Assembly (NCBI GenBank): GCA_947259175.1 | Contig: CAMYKW010000009.1 | Span: forward strand, 1 to 64,000 | DNA: 64,000 nucleotides | From: an uncultured Gammaproteobacteria bacterium | GTDB taxonomy: Bacteria; Pseudomonadota; Gammaproteobacteria; Arenicellales; JAANXG01 | Direction of reading: 5' to 3' | Shown: one piece after another, positions 1 to 8,545 of the stretch | Position numbering within the stretch: the first letter of the stretch is position 1 | Layout: every line of letters begins with the position of its first letter | Program-made: the position numbers and the translations under genes | Notes under the pieces: model-generated | What the model was told of the DNA's origin: nothing | The model's database searches: none | What the model saw: the letters and a program-made list of their open reading frames with translations, nothing else

Positions 1-45
1 ATCAAGGGACACTACTACCAATAGAATCGATGCCAAATATCGCAT
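1..45 (-). CDS. Start of a cassette-borne gene, cut by the left edge
   Basis: On the minus strand an ATG at 45 opens a frame of 15 codons that runs off the window edge. It reads MRYLASILLVVVSLD, which looks like the start of a signal peptide or membrane anchor. It begins 24 nt after the R' core of the attC site at 63-164, which is where a gene in the next integron cassette is expected to start. An AGGAG lies 16 nt before the ATG, rather far for a ribosome binding site. Fifteen codons cannot prove a gene; the support is the cassette geometry. Confidence 0.3.
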   Translation of the reverse strand, partial: MRYLASILLVVVSLD

Positions 46-62
46 AGTCGCCGCGTTTAGAC

Positions 63-164
63 TCCTAACGATCTAGCTCAGCGGCAAAGGCAAGCTGGCG
101 TGGCTTTTGCGACAGCAAAAGGCATGACAGATTGACTTTGTCCGTCTGGAGCGCTTTGTTAGGT
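63..164 (-). other. attC recombination site of an integron gene cassette
   Basis: Read on the minus strand, the site opens with the core ACCTAAC (164-158, RYYYAAC consensus) and closes with GTTAGGA (69-63), one base off GTTRRRY. After the cores and spacers of 5 and 6 nt, GCTCCAGACGG...CAAAG pairs with the complement of GCTCAGCGG...CAAAG, leaving three unpaired bases all on one strand. That is the extrahelical-base pattern of folded attC sites. The centre carries a further CTTTTGC/GCAAAAG hairpin with a TGTC loop. The total length of 102 bp fits known attC sites, and the stop codon of the adjoining gene lies inside the R'' core, as is common in cassettes. Confidence 0.8.
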
Positions 165-596
165 TGCACTTGTAAATTCAAACCGGTAGTTCTCGACAAA
201 CCGGAACTCTGAATCTCGCATCATCGCTAAGTCTACCTCCATTTCTCCGGGCTCAGCATCGACATAGCCCTTTTCGCCCCAAGCGTCAATTACATCGACT
301 TTAAAGCCATTTTCTACTAGATCCCTTACGACGCGGATAAAATTCCGTGTTGCCTCTAGCTCATCAGGCTCTTCGGGAAACCAATCGACCGCTTCTCCGA
401 AACCTAACTCGGGACTATGTAAGTGACGAAACGTGCAACTGCACTCAGATTTAGAGCCTACGTACCACCGCTGAGGGTGCGCGAGGTTATCAACTTCAGG
501 CACGTCGGGCACGTCCCGGCTGAATCGAACCAATTCGTCGTTCGAAGAGGTTAAATCGCCACCGTAATCAGTACTTAGAAGTAAGACGTAGCACAT
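159..596 (-). CDS. Cassette-encoded hypothetical protein, 145 aa
   Basis: This is the only gene of a complete integron-type cassette spanning about 69-614. It encodes an acidic soluble protein with no signal peptide or membrane segment. The most distinctive part is the segment WYVGSKSECSCTFRHL at about residues 44-59, which has a C-x-C pair, followed by an aromatic and acidic stretch. I recognise no catalytic motif. The ATG is 12 nt downstream of a GTTAGGT core (615-609), and the TAA stop sits inside the ACCTAAC core of the attC. The gene is visibly less GC-rich than the chromosomal genes to its right, consistent with acquisition. Similar hypothetical proteins may recur in other cassettes, but I could not search for them. 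Confidence 0.8.
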   Translation of the reverse strand: MCYVLLLSTDYGGDLTSSNDELVRFSRDVPDVPEVDNLAHPQRWYVGSKSECSCTFRHLHSPELGFGEAVDWFPEEPDELEATRNFIRVVRDLVENGFKVDVIDAWGEKGYVDAEPGEMEVDLAMMRDSEFRFVENYRFEFTSAT

Positions 597-608
597 AGCT
601 CGAGAGCA

Positions 609-702
609 ACCTAACTAAATGTATCTAACCTAAATGTTAATATTGAAACCCGATTTTTGGGCTAGATTTTGTGTTGGTGGCCCTTAAAACAACATGTTAG
701 AT
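609..702 (-). other. Second attC-like cassette boundary
   Basis: On the minus strand ATCTAAC (702-696) is matched by GTTAGAT (629-623), a perfect 7-bp core pair about 80 bp apart. A further consensus core GTTAGGT (615-609) lies just before the gene at 596. ATGTT follows the first core and has its complement near the second, offset by four bases, so arm pairing is weaker than in the site at 63-164. The position is right for the attC of the cassette preceding the 145-aa gene. It may be degenerate, and which of the two R' cores was used for insertion is unclear. Confidence 0.5.
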
Positions 703-1399
703 GCGGAAGTTGTAATAAAATCTTGGAATTCATCCCGCAGAGGCTTCGTGTCGTGAACATTCCTGCCTTTCGAGCTCGTTCATTCATTCCGGTGCGCTTA
801 CATTCACAGTATCCGCGCCGGTTTCGACGATGTCCAGTGTGCGCGACGTCGTGGTTTTTGCGTTCTGTGAGAACGCATGCGGTTCACGGGTAATCGAACT
901 TTGCGGCCGTATGCCGAACGGCTCGGCTGCGCACGGGCTTAGATCGCGCCACGGGACGGTCGGTGGCAAAAATACCCTACCACCAAGTTGCCCGATGCCG
1001 ACGGGGCAGCGCTCGAAGCGTCGGCTTGTTGCGTGGTTGCTACGACGGGCTCGACTGTATCGAGGCGAAACCCGCTACCGGTTGAAACCGCCGGGATCCA
1101 AAGCCACTGTGTACGCCGGACCCTTGTCGGAATGTGCTCAGGGGCTACCGGTGCCAGGTATCGATGCTTCGCGAAGTCTGTAGGAATCGTGTCATCCCGC
1201 GACTTGAACGCGCCGCTCGGCGTTCCAATCTCGCTGCGTGGTCCGCTGCCCTCGTCGTGGCGCCGGAAGCGAAAGCCAGCCGTGGAGCCGGATTTTGGGT
1301 TGCATGGATTCGGCTGCGGAAGTGGTATGATTGGGCACGGGAACTTCGCGAACCTTTCCTTTTCGAATACTGTCCACGAATCATATTTCATTCTCACGC
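703..1399. other. Gene-free stretch between cassette boundary and efflux operon
   Basis: No convincing coding region is visible on either strand. Several open frames of 60-185 codons exist, but they overlap each other, have arginine- or proline-rich low-complexity composition and lack start signals. No integrase gene and no further core-site pairs were found. The right end holds the probable promoter of the efflux operon. Confidence 0.5.
1323..1331 (+). promoter_or_regulatory. Possible extended -10 promoter of the RND operon
   Basis: TGGTATGAT reads as an extended -10 element (TG-N-TATGAT) about 70 nt upstream of the adaptor gene. TTGCAT at 1300-1305 could act as a -35, but the 20-nt spacer is long. 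This is pattern only. Confidence 0.3.
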
Positions 1400-2473
1400 A
1401 TGGATTTTCGTACCGTACTCGCAGCCGCGGTGTTGATGCTGCTGACCGCGCCGTCATGGGCGCAGGCCAAAAAATCAGCGCCCGCGGGACCGCCACCCGC
1501 CCTGGTGAAGGTCGCTGCGGCCGAACAGATACGAATGGCGCCGACGGTATGGTTGCCGGGATCCGTCGTCAGCCGCGACGATGCGCGTATCGCGGCGGAA
1601 GTGGACGGCCGGCTGGTAAGCGTGGCAGAGGTAGGAACCCGCGCCGAGACGGGCGATCCGCTGGCGCGTATCGACGAAACCGAGCTGAAGATTCTGAAGA
1701 CCGAGGCCGAGGCGGTGGTGCTGCGCGAACGCGCGAAATTGCAGTATGCCGAACAGGAACTCGTGCGCCTCAAGAGCCTCGCCGGCAAGGGTCTGGTCAC
1801 CAAGAGCAGACTGGATCAGGCGCGCGCGGAACGGGACGCGGCCCGTGGGGAGTGGAAGGTTGCAAAAGCGCGCCTGGACGGCGCCCAGGACCGCCTGAAC
1901 GACACCGTCATAGCCGCTCCGTTTTCAGGCGTGGTCGCGGAGCGTTATCGATCCTTGGGTGAGCGGGTGAGCGCGGGTGACGAAGTGGTGCGCCTGGTCA
2001 GCCCCGAGTCATTGGAGACCCGGGTGCGCATTCCACCCGCGAGCCTGCCCCATGTCACCCTGGGCACCGAGGTGCGGGTGCTTGCGAATCCCTCGCAGAC
2101 CATCGCTAAAGTGCGTTCCGTGGTGCCGGTGGGAGACGATCGCTCGCGGCTGTATGACGTTCGCCTGGCTTTGGTGGACGCGCACTGGCCGGCCGGCACC
2201 ACGGTTCGCGTGGCGGTGCCGACGGCGAAACCCAGACAGGTGATCGCCGTGCCCCGCGATGCGCTGGTGCTGCGGCCCACCGGCATATCGGTGTTCCGCG
2301 CCGGTGAAGACGGTAAGGCCGAGCTGGTGCGTGTGCAAACCGGACTCGCCGAGGGGGAGATGATCGAGGTGATTGGAGACATCAAGCCGGGCGATCGGGT
2401 GATCACCCGTGGCGGCGAATTGCTGCGCCCCGGGCAGGCGCTGAACATTATGCCGGACCGGACGGTGAATTGA
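1400..2473 (+). CDS. RND efflux periplasmic adaptor (membrane fusion) protein
   Basis: Bridges an inner-membrane RND pump to an outer-membrane channel. The 357-aa product begins with a signal peptide of about 22 residues ending in APSWAQA. It continues with a biotinyl-lipoyl-like half motif, an alpha-helical hairpin rich in Glu, Arg and Ala (about residues 95-165), the second lipoyl half with its APFSGVV segment, a beta-barrel and a C-terminal membrane-proximal domain. The ATG at 1400 is chosen because it starts the signal peptide; the open frame continues 23 codons upstream without such a feature. The permease gene starts 4 nt after the stop, so the two are co-transcribed. Substrate unknown; no outer-membrane factor gene is adjacent. 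Confidence 0.92.
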   Translation: MDFRTVLAAAVLMLLTAPSWAQAKKSAPAGPPPALVKVAAAEQIRMAPTVWLPGSVVSRDDARIAAEVDGRLVSVAEVGTRAETGDPLARIDETELKILKTEAEAVVLRERAKLQYAEQELVRLKSLAGKGLVTKSRLDQARAERDAARGEWKVAKARLDGAQDRLNDTVIAAPFSGVVAERYRSLGERVSAGDEVVRLVSPESLETRVRIPPASLPHVTLGTEVRVLANPSQTIAKVRSVVPVGDDRSRLYDVRLALVDAHWPAGTTVRVAVPTAKPRQVIAVPRDALVLRPTGISVFRAGEDGKAELVRVQTGLAEGEMIEVIGDIKPGDRVITRGGELLRPGQALNIMPDRTVN

Positions 2474-2477
2474 TCTT

Positions 2478-5400
2478 ATGAGCCCGACACGCCTGGCGCT
2501 GTCCAACCCGGTTGCGGTCGTGGTCGCGGTACTGTTGGTGCTGTTGTTCGGATCAATCAGCCTGTCGCGGCTGCCGGTGCAATTGACCCCCAACATAGAG
2601 AAGCCGGAGATCACCATCCGCCAGACCTGGCGCGCGGCGGCGCCGGAGGAGGTCGAGGCGGACCTGGTCGAGGCCCAGGAGGAAGTATTCCGCGGCCTGC
2701 CGGGGGTGACCAAGATCGTGTCCAAGGCCAGCCGTGGCCAGTCCGAGATCACCTTGACCTTCGATGTCGATACCAGCCTGGAGCGCAATCTGCTCGAGGT
2801 CCTCAACCGGCTGAACCGCGTGGCCAGTTATCCGGAGGACGCGGACGAGCCGGTGATCAGCGCGGTGGGTGGCGACAGCCGCGCGATTGCATGGTTCATC
2901 ATCAAGGCGGTGCCGGGCAATCCGCGTCCTATCGACAGCTACCAGGACTTTATCGAAGAGGTGGTGCAGTCGCGGTTCGAACGCGTGCCCGGTGTGGCGC
3001 TGTCCCAGGTGTACGGCGGGCGGGACACGGAGATTCGCATCACCTTCGATCCGTATCGCGCTGCGAGTCTGGGCGTGGAGCTGCCCAGGGCGGCGCGGCT
3101 CGCCGGCAGCAGCAAGGACGCGTCGGGGGGGTTCACCGAGGTCGGTAAACGCCGCTACACGCTGCGTTTTGCGGGCACCTATCCGATCGAGGAACTCGGG
3201 GAGATGGTCATTGAATGGCGCCAGGGACGCCCCATCCAACTGCGGGACGTCGCTAAGGTGGAAGCGCGCCTGGTGGATCGCGACAGTTTCGTCGTCACCA
3301 ACGGCACCGCGTCCATCGCCGTGAACGCCCACCGCGAACAGGGAGTCAACGTGCTGCAGGTGATGGCGGGCCTGCGCAACGCAGTGGCGGAGCTACAGGC
3401 GGGACCGTTGCAGCGCGCCGATCTCACTATCGAGCAGGTCTACGACGAGACCACGTATATCGATCGCTCCATCGAGATGCTGCGCAACAACCTGGTGCTG
3501 GGCATGATCCTGGCGATCGGGGTGTTGTGGTGGTTTCTGCGCAAGTTCCGCGCCACGTTGATGGTGGCGGTGGCGATTCCGCTGTCTCTGTTCGTGGCGT
3601 TCATGCTGATGGACGCCATGGGACGCACCTTGAATGTCATCTCGTTGGCGGGCCTGGCGTTTGCCGTGGGCATGGTGCTGGATGCCAGCATCGTGGTGCT
3701 GGAGAACATCCTGCGCCTGCGGGAGCAGGGGGACTCGCCGTCCCAGGCCGCTGAGCGCGGCGCGATTCAGGTGTGGGGTGCGTTGCTGGCCTCGACTGCC
3801 ACTACGGTGGCGATCTTTTTGCCGGTGGTGTTTCTGGAGAACGAGATCGGCCAATTGTTCGGCGACTTGGCGTTGACCATCACGGTGGCGATCGTCGCGT
3901 CACTGGTCATCGCCTTGACCATCATTCCCACCGCCGCCAACCAGTTCATCCGCAGCAAAAACATCGAAGACCCGCACAGCCACTGGTGGGATGCCGGATG
4001 CCGAACCGTGATGAGCCTGACCGCCACACCCGGCCGCCGGTGGTTCTGGATCGCGTTGCTGTTGTCGCTGCCGGTGATCATCGCCTACGTGTTGATTCCA
4101 AAGGCGGACTATCTCCCGGAGGGTAACCGGAATCTGGTGTTTGCGTTTATCGTTCCGCCGCCCGGCTCGAGCGTCAATTACATCGAGGAAGAGATGGGGC
4201 AGATCCTGGAAGATCGGCTGAAACCCTATATGACCGGAGAGAAGGAACCGCAGGTGAGGTACTACTTTTTCGTGACCTTTTCCCGCGGCACCTTCATGGG
4301 CGCGCGCACCGAGGATCCGGAGCGCACGGCCGAGCTGGTGGGCGTGGTCAACGAAGTGGTGGCGGGGTTCCCGGATACCATCGCCTTCGCCAGGCGCGCG
4401 TCTCTGTTCGGCGGGCTGTCCGGCGGCAACACCGTGGAGGTGGACATCCAGTCGCGCAGCGTGCCGGAGCTGCTGCGCGCCGCGACCGTCGGACTCGGCA
4501 CGATCGGCAAAGTACTGCCCGGTTCGCGGGTTCGGCCGCTGCCAGGTGTGGTGCTCGCCGAACCGGAGCTGCGTTTGCTGCCTGATGAACGACGCATTGC
4601 GGAGGCCGGTTGGGATCGGGGCGTAATGTCATCGGTGATTCGCGCCCTGGGAGACGGCCTGTTCGTTGGTGACTTCTTCGACGGAGAAAAACGGCGCGAC
4701 ATCATCCTGCGCGCGGAACCCTGGGGCACCCCGGAAGAATTGGCGGCCATCCCGCTGGCGACGCCGGACGGCGGCATCGTTCCTGTGGGTGAGCTGGTGC
4801 GGGTGACGCGCACCGCCGGACCCAATGAGATTCGCCGCGTGAATCGCCGCCGCACGGTGACCTTGCAGGTGACCCCGCCCGAAGGCATGGCGTTGGAGAC
4901 CGTGATCGGAACACTTCGCGAACAGGCAGAGCCCGTGATCAGGAATGCGCTGCCCGAGGACGGTGTGATCAGCTATTCGGGTTCCGCGGACAAGCTCGAC
5001 ATCGCGGTGCAAACCATGAGCGGCACGTTTGTTCTGGCGATCGCGATTCTCTATTTGTTGATCAGCGCGCTGTTTCGATCCTTCGTTGACAGCCTGCTGG
5101 TTGTCCTGGTCATCCCGCTGGCGACCGTGGGCGGTGTCGCGGCGATTAATCTGGTTAACCTCGTGGTTCCGCAACCGATGGATTTGTTGACCATGATCGG
5201 GTTCATCATTCTGCTTGGGCTGGTAGTCAATAACGCCATCCTGCTGGTGCATCAAACCCGCGCCGCCGAGCGCGACGGCGTCCCGCGTCGCCAGGCGGTG
5301 GAGCAGGCGGTGCGTGTCCGGCTGCGCCCGATTCTAATGAGTACCCTGACCAGCTTGTTCGGCATGCTGCCGCTGCTGGTGAATCCCGGCGCGGGCAGTG

Positions 5401-5546
5401 AGCTGTACCGGGGGCTGGCGGCGGTGATCGTCGGTGGTCTCAGCGTGAGCACGATTTTCACCCTAATCCTGCTGCCCAGCCTGTTGCGCCTGGGGGAGAC
5501 GAGCGCGGGCAGGGAAGCCGTCTCAACGCAACCGGTGGTCTCCTAG
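2478..5546 (+). CDS. RND efflux permease
   Basis: Proton-driven inner-membrane exporter of 1022 aa, the usual size for the hydrophobe/amphiphile efflux family. It shows TM1 near the N terminus, a first periplasmic loop, a central TM bundle (about residues 340-545), a second large periplasmic loop and a C-terminal TM bundle with the segment GLVVNNAILLVHQTR. In TM4 the sequence GMVLDASIVVLEN has one aspartate (D402) where drug pumps such as AcrB carry a DD pair. It forms an operon with the adaptor gene 4 nt upstream. The family is clear, but substrate cannot be read from the sequence. Confidence 0.93.
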   Translation: MSPTRLALSNPVAVVVAVLLVLLFGSISLSRLPVQLTPNIEKPEITIRQTWRAAAPEEVEADLVEAQEEVFRGLPGVTKIVSKASRGQSEITLTFDVDTSLERNLLEVLNRLNRVASYPEDADEPVISAVGGDSRAIAWFIIKAVPGNPRPIDSYQDFIEEVVQSRFERVPGVALSQVYGGRDTEIRITFDPYRAASLGVELPRAARLAGSSKDASGGFTEVGKRRYTLRFAGTYPIEELGEMVIEWRQGRPIQLRDVAKVEARLVDRDSFVVTNGTASIAVNAHREQGVNVLQVMAGLRNAVAELQAGPLQRADLTIEQVYDETTYIDRSIEMLRNNLVLGMILAIGVLWWFLRKFRATLMVAVAIPLSLFVAFMLMDAMGRTLNVISLAGLAFAVGMVLDASIVVLENILRLREQGDSPSQAAERGAIQVWGALLASTATTVAIFLPVVFLENEIGQLFGDLALTITVAIVASLVIALTIIPTAANQFIRSKNIEDPHSHWWDAGCRTVMSLTATPGRRWFWIALLLSLPVIIAYVLIPKADYLPEGNRNLVFAFIVPPPGSSVNYIEEEMGQILEDRLKPYMTGEKEPQVRYYFFVTFSRGTFMGARTEDPERTAELVGVVNEVVAGFPDTIAFARRASLFGGLSGGNTVEVDIQSRSVPELLRAATVGLGTIGKVLPGSRVRPLPGVVLAEPELRLLPDERRIAEAGWDRGVMSSVIRALGDGLFVGDFFDGEKRRDIILRAEPWGTPEELAAIPLATPDGGIVPVGELVRVTRTAGPNEIRRVNRRRTVTLQVTPPEGMALETVIGTLREQAEPVIRNALPEDGVISYSGSADKLDIAVQTMSGTFVLAIAILYLLISALFRSFVDSLLVVLVIPLATVGGVAAINLVNLVVPQPMDLLTMIGFIILLGLVVNNAILLVHQTRAAERDGVPRRQAVEQAVRVRLRPILMSTLTSLFGMLPLLVNPGAGSELYRGLAAVIVGGLSVSTIFTLILLPSLLRLGETSAGREAVSTQPVVS

Positions 5547-5635
5547 CGTTCCCCGGCGGCGGCCGCGCGCCGGTTCCGGGGCCGCGATATCCGCAGGAAA
5601 TTTCCGTCGCAGGCGGCAATTTGGGACAGTTGCGG

Positions 5636-5641
5636 TATAAT
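5636..5641 (+). promoter_or_regulatory. Possible -10 element upstream of the 922-aa membrane protein
   Basis: A perfect TATAAT sits about 100 nt upstream of the next start, in a short AT-rich patch of a GC-rich gap. No good -35 lies 16-18 nt upstream, so this is a candidate only. Confidence 0.3.
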
Positions 5642-5740
5642 CGCGCGCTATTTTTTACGCATCCGGCGCGGCTGCGCCCGGCGCATTGAGTGACGACGTT
5701 TTATTCATCCCCGCCGTTGCCCCGGTAATTCGGTAAATAC

Positions 5741-8509
5741 ATGGAAATTTCGATGACTCGTTTGCGGCTTGGCATCGCCATGGTCGCGTTTTGCACGCTG
5801 ATGCTGGAGCTCAGCCTGGTGCGCGTATTCGACGTGATTCTCACCAGCACCATGGGTTATGCGGTGGTCACCGCGACCGTATTCGCGTTGGGACTGGGAG
5901 GAATCTACCTGTACATCTTTCCCGTCGACCGGCAACGGGCGCTGCGCTTGATGTCGCCCTTGTATATCAGTTTCGCGGTCACCACCCTGCTCATTCTGCC
6001 GCTGCTCAACACGCTGCCGTTCAAGCTCAATCTGGCCGGTAGCTCCCTGGGGGTGCAGATCGTGTCCTGGATCGCGATGTATATCATCTTGATCGCACCC
6101 TTTTTTGTCGCCGGTGTGATCATCTCGTTGATTCTCACCCATTACTCTTCGTATGTGCATTCGCTGTATTTCTTTGACCTCGTGGGGGCGGGCCTCGGCT
6201 GCGTACTGGTGATCCCTCTGATCGGCCCCTACGGTCCCGGCGGTATCCAGTTCCTGGTCGCCGGCCTGATATTGCTGGGCGCCGCAGTGTTCACCGAACG
6301 CCGCACGGTGACCGTCGCCCTCGTCGTGATCAGCGTACTGCTGTCCGCGTATCCGGCGACCCGGGACAGTTACCTGGAGTTCCGCGGTCACGCCGACAAA
6401 CGAGGCGTGGATACGTGGATTGAACGCGGTCTGCGGGACTTTGTGCGCTGGGACCCGGTGTCCAAGCTGGACGTATTGGCATCCAGTCCCACGGCATTCA
6501 ACTTCGCCCTGGACGGTGGCCAACAGGGGTCCTGGCTGCAGCGCTTCGATGGTGATTTCGAAAAGCTGCGCCGGGAAATTGCAGCCAATCCCAACGGTTA
6601 CTACTTCGGGATTAACTCCGTGGTCCATTATCTTTTGCGCGGCACCCACCCGGAGGTGCTGATTATCGGCGCGGCGGTCGGCGGCGAAACCAAGGCCGCG
6701 GTGTTGTTCGGCGCCAAGCGCGTCGACTCCATAGAGCTGGTCAAGGAGATGGTCGAGGTGGCCAAGACGCGTTACGCGGACTACAGCGGCAACGTCTTCA
6801 ATCACAGCCGGGTCAATTATCTGGTGGGCGAGGGGCGTACGTTTTTACGCGCTTCGGACAATAAATACGACGTCATCCAGATGTTCAGCAATCACACCAG
6901 CTCCAGCATCGCGGATGGTTCCGGAGCGGTGGGCGCGGCTTATCTGCAGACCGTCGAGGCTTATGTCGAGTACTTCACTCATCTGGCTGACAACGGCGTC
7001 ATGCAGATCAATCACCACCTGTTTCCGCGCATGTTGACCGCCGCTGCCGAGGCGTGGCGGCGTACCGGCAGAGAAAAATTTTCGCGGCATGTTCTGGTGC
7101 TCGAACGCTGGCATCCGGACACTCTGCCGACGGTGTTGATCAAGATGCAGCCCTGGACGCAGGCCGAGATCGACGATGTCTATCAGTACATGAACCGCGA
7201 GCCGCTGGGACCGCCGCTGTTGGAAGCCTATAAACCGTCGCCGCGGATCTATGCCGGGCATCCGTTCGAGTCGCGGTTATATCCCAATCAGGACGTGCTC
7301 TCTACGGTGGCGATCAAATTCGGCACCTATCATCAGGCCGGTCTGGATCACGATATCGAGCTGGAGCTGTCGCGCGGTGATCAAGTGCTGTTCAAAGCCC
7401 GGATTCCCGGCGCCGAGGTGCAGGACAACCAGGTCTACACGCTGCGCCTGGATCCACCGCTGCGCGGCATCAAACACGAGGCAATTGATGTCGCGCTGCG
7501 GACGCAGAATCGGTCGCCGGACAAGGCGTTCTCCGTGTGGTTGAAAGCCAACGGCGACCCACTGATCAGTTTTCGCGGTCAGCCGGTCTCGTTCGTGATC
7601 GCGTTTCATCCGCTGGATCCGGCACAGCGTCTGTTGCCGGCGGAGTTTCTGGACGGACCGTTCCCGCAGCGCCTGGCGGCAAAGGCGAATTTCAGGATGG
7701 CGCCGGCCACCGACGATAATCCTTATTTCGGCATGATCCGTAACAGAATCGGGTATGTTTCCGCTGCCCGGTCCCCGTACATGGACGGTGGCACTGAATT
7801 CTTTCTCAACACCCAGGTGCTGCCGTTTCTATCGTCCGACTGGCTCAATTTGTTTATCGTCGGCGTCATCTCGGTGGCGTTTTCGGTGGTGTTCATCTTC
7901 CTGCCGCTGTTTTTTTCCAAGCACGGCCGGGCGCGCTGGCCGGGCATGGCGTCCTACCTCACCTACTTCTCGTGCCTGGGCGCCGGATTCATCATTATCG
8001 AGCTGGTGTTTGTCCAGCTGTTCAAGAAACTTATCGGCTTTCCCACCCATACTTACGCGACCGTGATCTTTGCGTTGCTGGTATCGGCGGGGCTCGGCAG
8101 CTTGCTGACCAAGCCGTTGCGGATCGCGGAGAAAGGACGGTGGGCGATTGTATTCTCTTTGCTGCTGCTGTTGCTGGTTGTTTTCCTGGCCACCTATGCG
8201 GCGGTTTTTCACGTGTTTCTGGCGTATCCGTTGCCGATCCGGATTATTGTCGCGATGCTGATGCTGTTTCCGTTCGGATTGTTGATGGGCATGCCGTTGC
8301 CGCTGGCGGTCAACAAGCTGGGGAAGATTGAGCCGGCCGGAATACCCTGGGCGTGGGGAATGAACGGCTTTTTTACCGTATTCGGTGGGTTTTTGTCGGT
8401 GATGCTGTCGTTCTTGTTCGGTTTCAGTGTGGTGTTGGGCGTCGGTTTTGTCATCTACGCGCTGGCCTTTTGGATGTTCGCGCGCTTTCACCGCCTACAC
8501 CCCGTTTGA
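5741..8509 (+). CDS. Membrane-embedded spermidine-synthase-like protein
   Basis: A 922-aa three-part protein. About seven hydrophobic helices (residues 1-210) precede a soluble Rossmann methyltransferase/aminopropyltransferase-like domain (about residues 290-480). Its motif I reads VLIIGAAVGGET, a loosened GxGxG, followed by an acidic strand end (DSIELVKEM). A second soluble part leads to a C-terminal block of about seven helices from residue 700 on. Such fusions are often annotated as fused MFS/spermidine synthases; polyamine synthesis is not shown. The conserved D-D pair of true aminopropyltransferases is not obvious, so substrate and reaction are open. An ATG at 5753, preceded by GGAAA, is an alternative start. 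The gene stands alone, with TauE and Nudix genes downstream. Confidence 0.75.
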   Translation: MEISMTRLRLGIAMVAFCTLMLELSLVRVFDVILTSTMGYAVVTATVFALGLGGIYLYIFPVDRQRALRLMSPLYISFAVTTLLILPLLNTLPFKLNLAGSSLGVQIVSWIAMYIILIAPFFVAGVIISLILTHYSSYVHSLYFFDLVGAGLGCVLVIPLIGPYGPGGIQFLVAGLILLGAAVFTERRTVTVALVVISVLLSAYPATRDSYLEFRGHADKRGVDTWIERGLRDFVRWDPVSKLDVLASSPTAFNFALDGGQQGSWLQRFDGDFEKLRREIAANPNGYYFGINSVVHYLLRGTHPEVLIIGAAVGGETKAAVLFGAKRVDSIELVKEMVEVAKTRYADYSGNVFNHSRVNYLVGEGRTFLRASDNKYDVIQMFSNHTSSSIADGSGAVGAAYLQTVEAYVEYFTHLADNGVMQINHHLFPRMLTAAAEAWRRTGREKFSRHVLVLERWHPDTLPTVLIKMQPWTQAEIDDVYQYMNREPLGPPLLEAYKPSPRIYAGHPFESRLYPNQDVLSTVAIKFGTYHQAGLDHDIELELSRGDQVLFKARIPGAEVQDNQVYTLRLDPPLRGIKHEAIDVALRTQNRSPDKAFSVWLKANGDPLISFRGQPVSFVIAFHPLDPAQRLLPAEFLDGPFPQRLAAKANFRMAPATDDNPYFGMIRNRIGYVSAARSPYMDGGTEFFLNTQVLPFLSSDWLNLFIVGVISVAFSVVFIFLPLFFSKHGRARWPGMASYLTYFSCLGAGFIIIELVFVQLFKKLIGFPTHTYATVIFALLVSAGLGSLLTKPLRIAEKGRWAIVFSLLLLLLVVFLATYAAVFHVFLAYPLPIRIIVAMLMLFPFGLLMGMPLPLAVNKLGKIEPAGIPWAWGMNGFFTVFGGFLSVMLSFLFGFSVVLGVGFVIYALAFWMFARFHRLHPV

Positions 8510-8545
8510 CGCGACGCTCCCCGCGGCAGCCGCCATCGCCACACC

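Noticed and set aside
669-893. TTG-started 74-codon frame with two Cys-x-x-Cys pairs (RCGSCNK and RCPVCAT)
   Set aside because: It resembles a zinc ribbon, but it overlaps the attC-like boundary, has no ribosome binding site, and the spacing of the pairs (about 35 residues) does not fit the small Com-type finger. It may be a remnant.
703-1399. Search for intI or attI near the cassettes
   Set aside because: No integrase-like residues and no core-site pair were found in this stretch; the array may lie to the left or lack an integrase.
988-1962. Long plus-strand open frame of 324 codons
   Set aside because: It is out of frame with the adaptor gene, which it overlaps, and its residues are Arg/Gly-rich, as expected for GC-rich antiframe reading.
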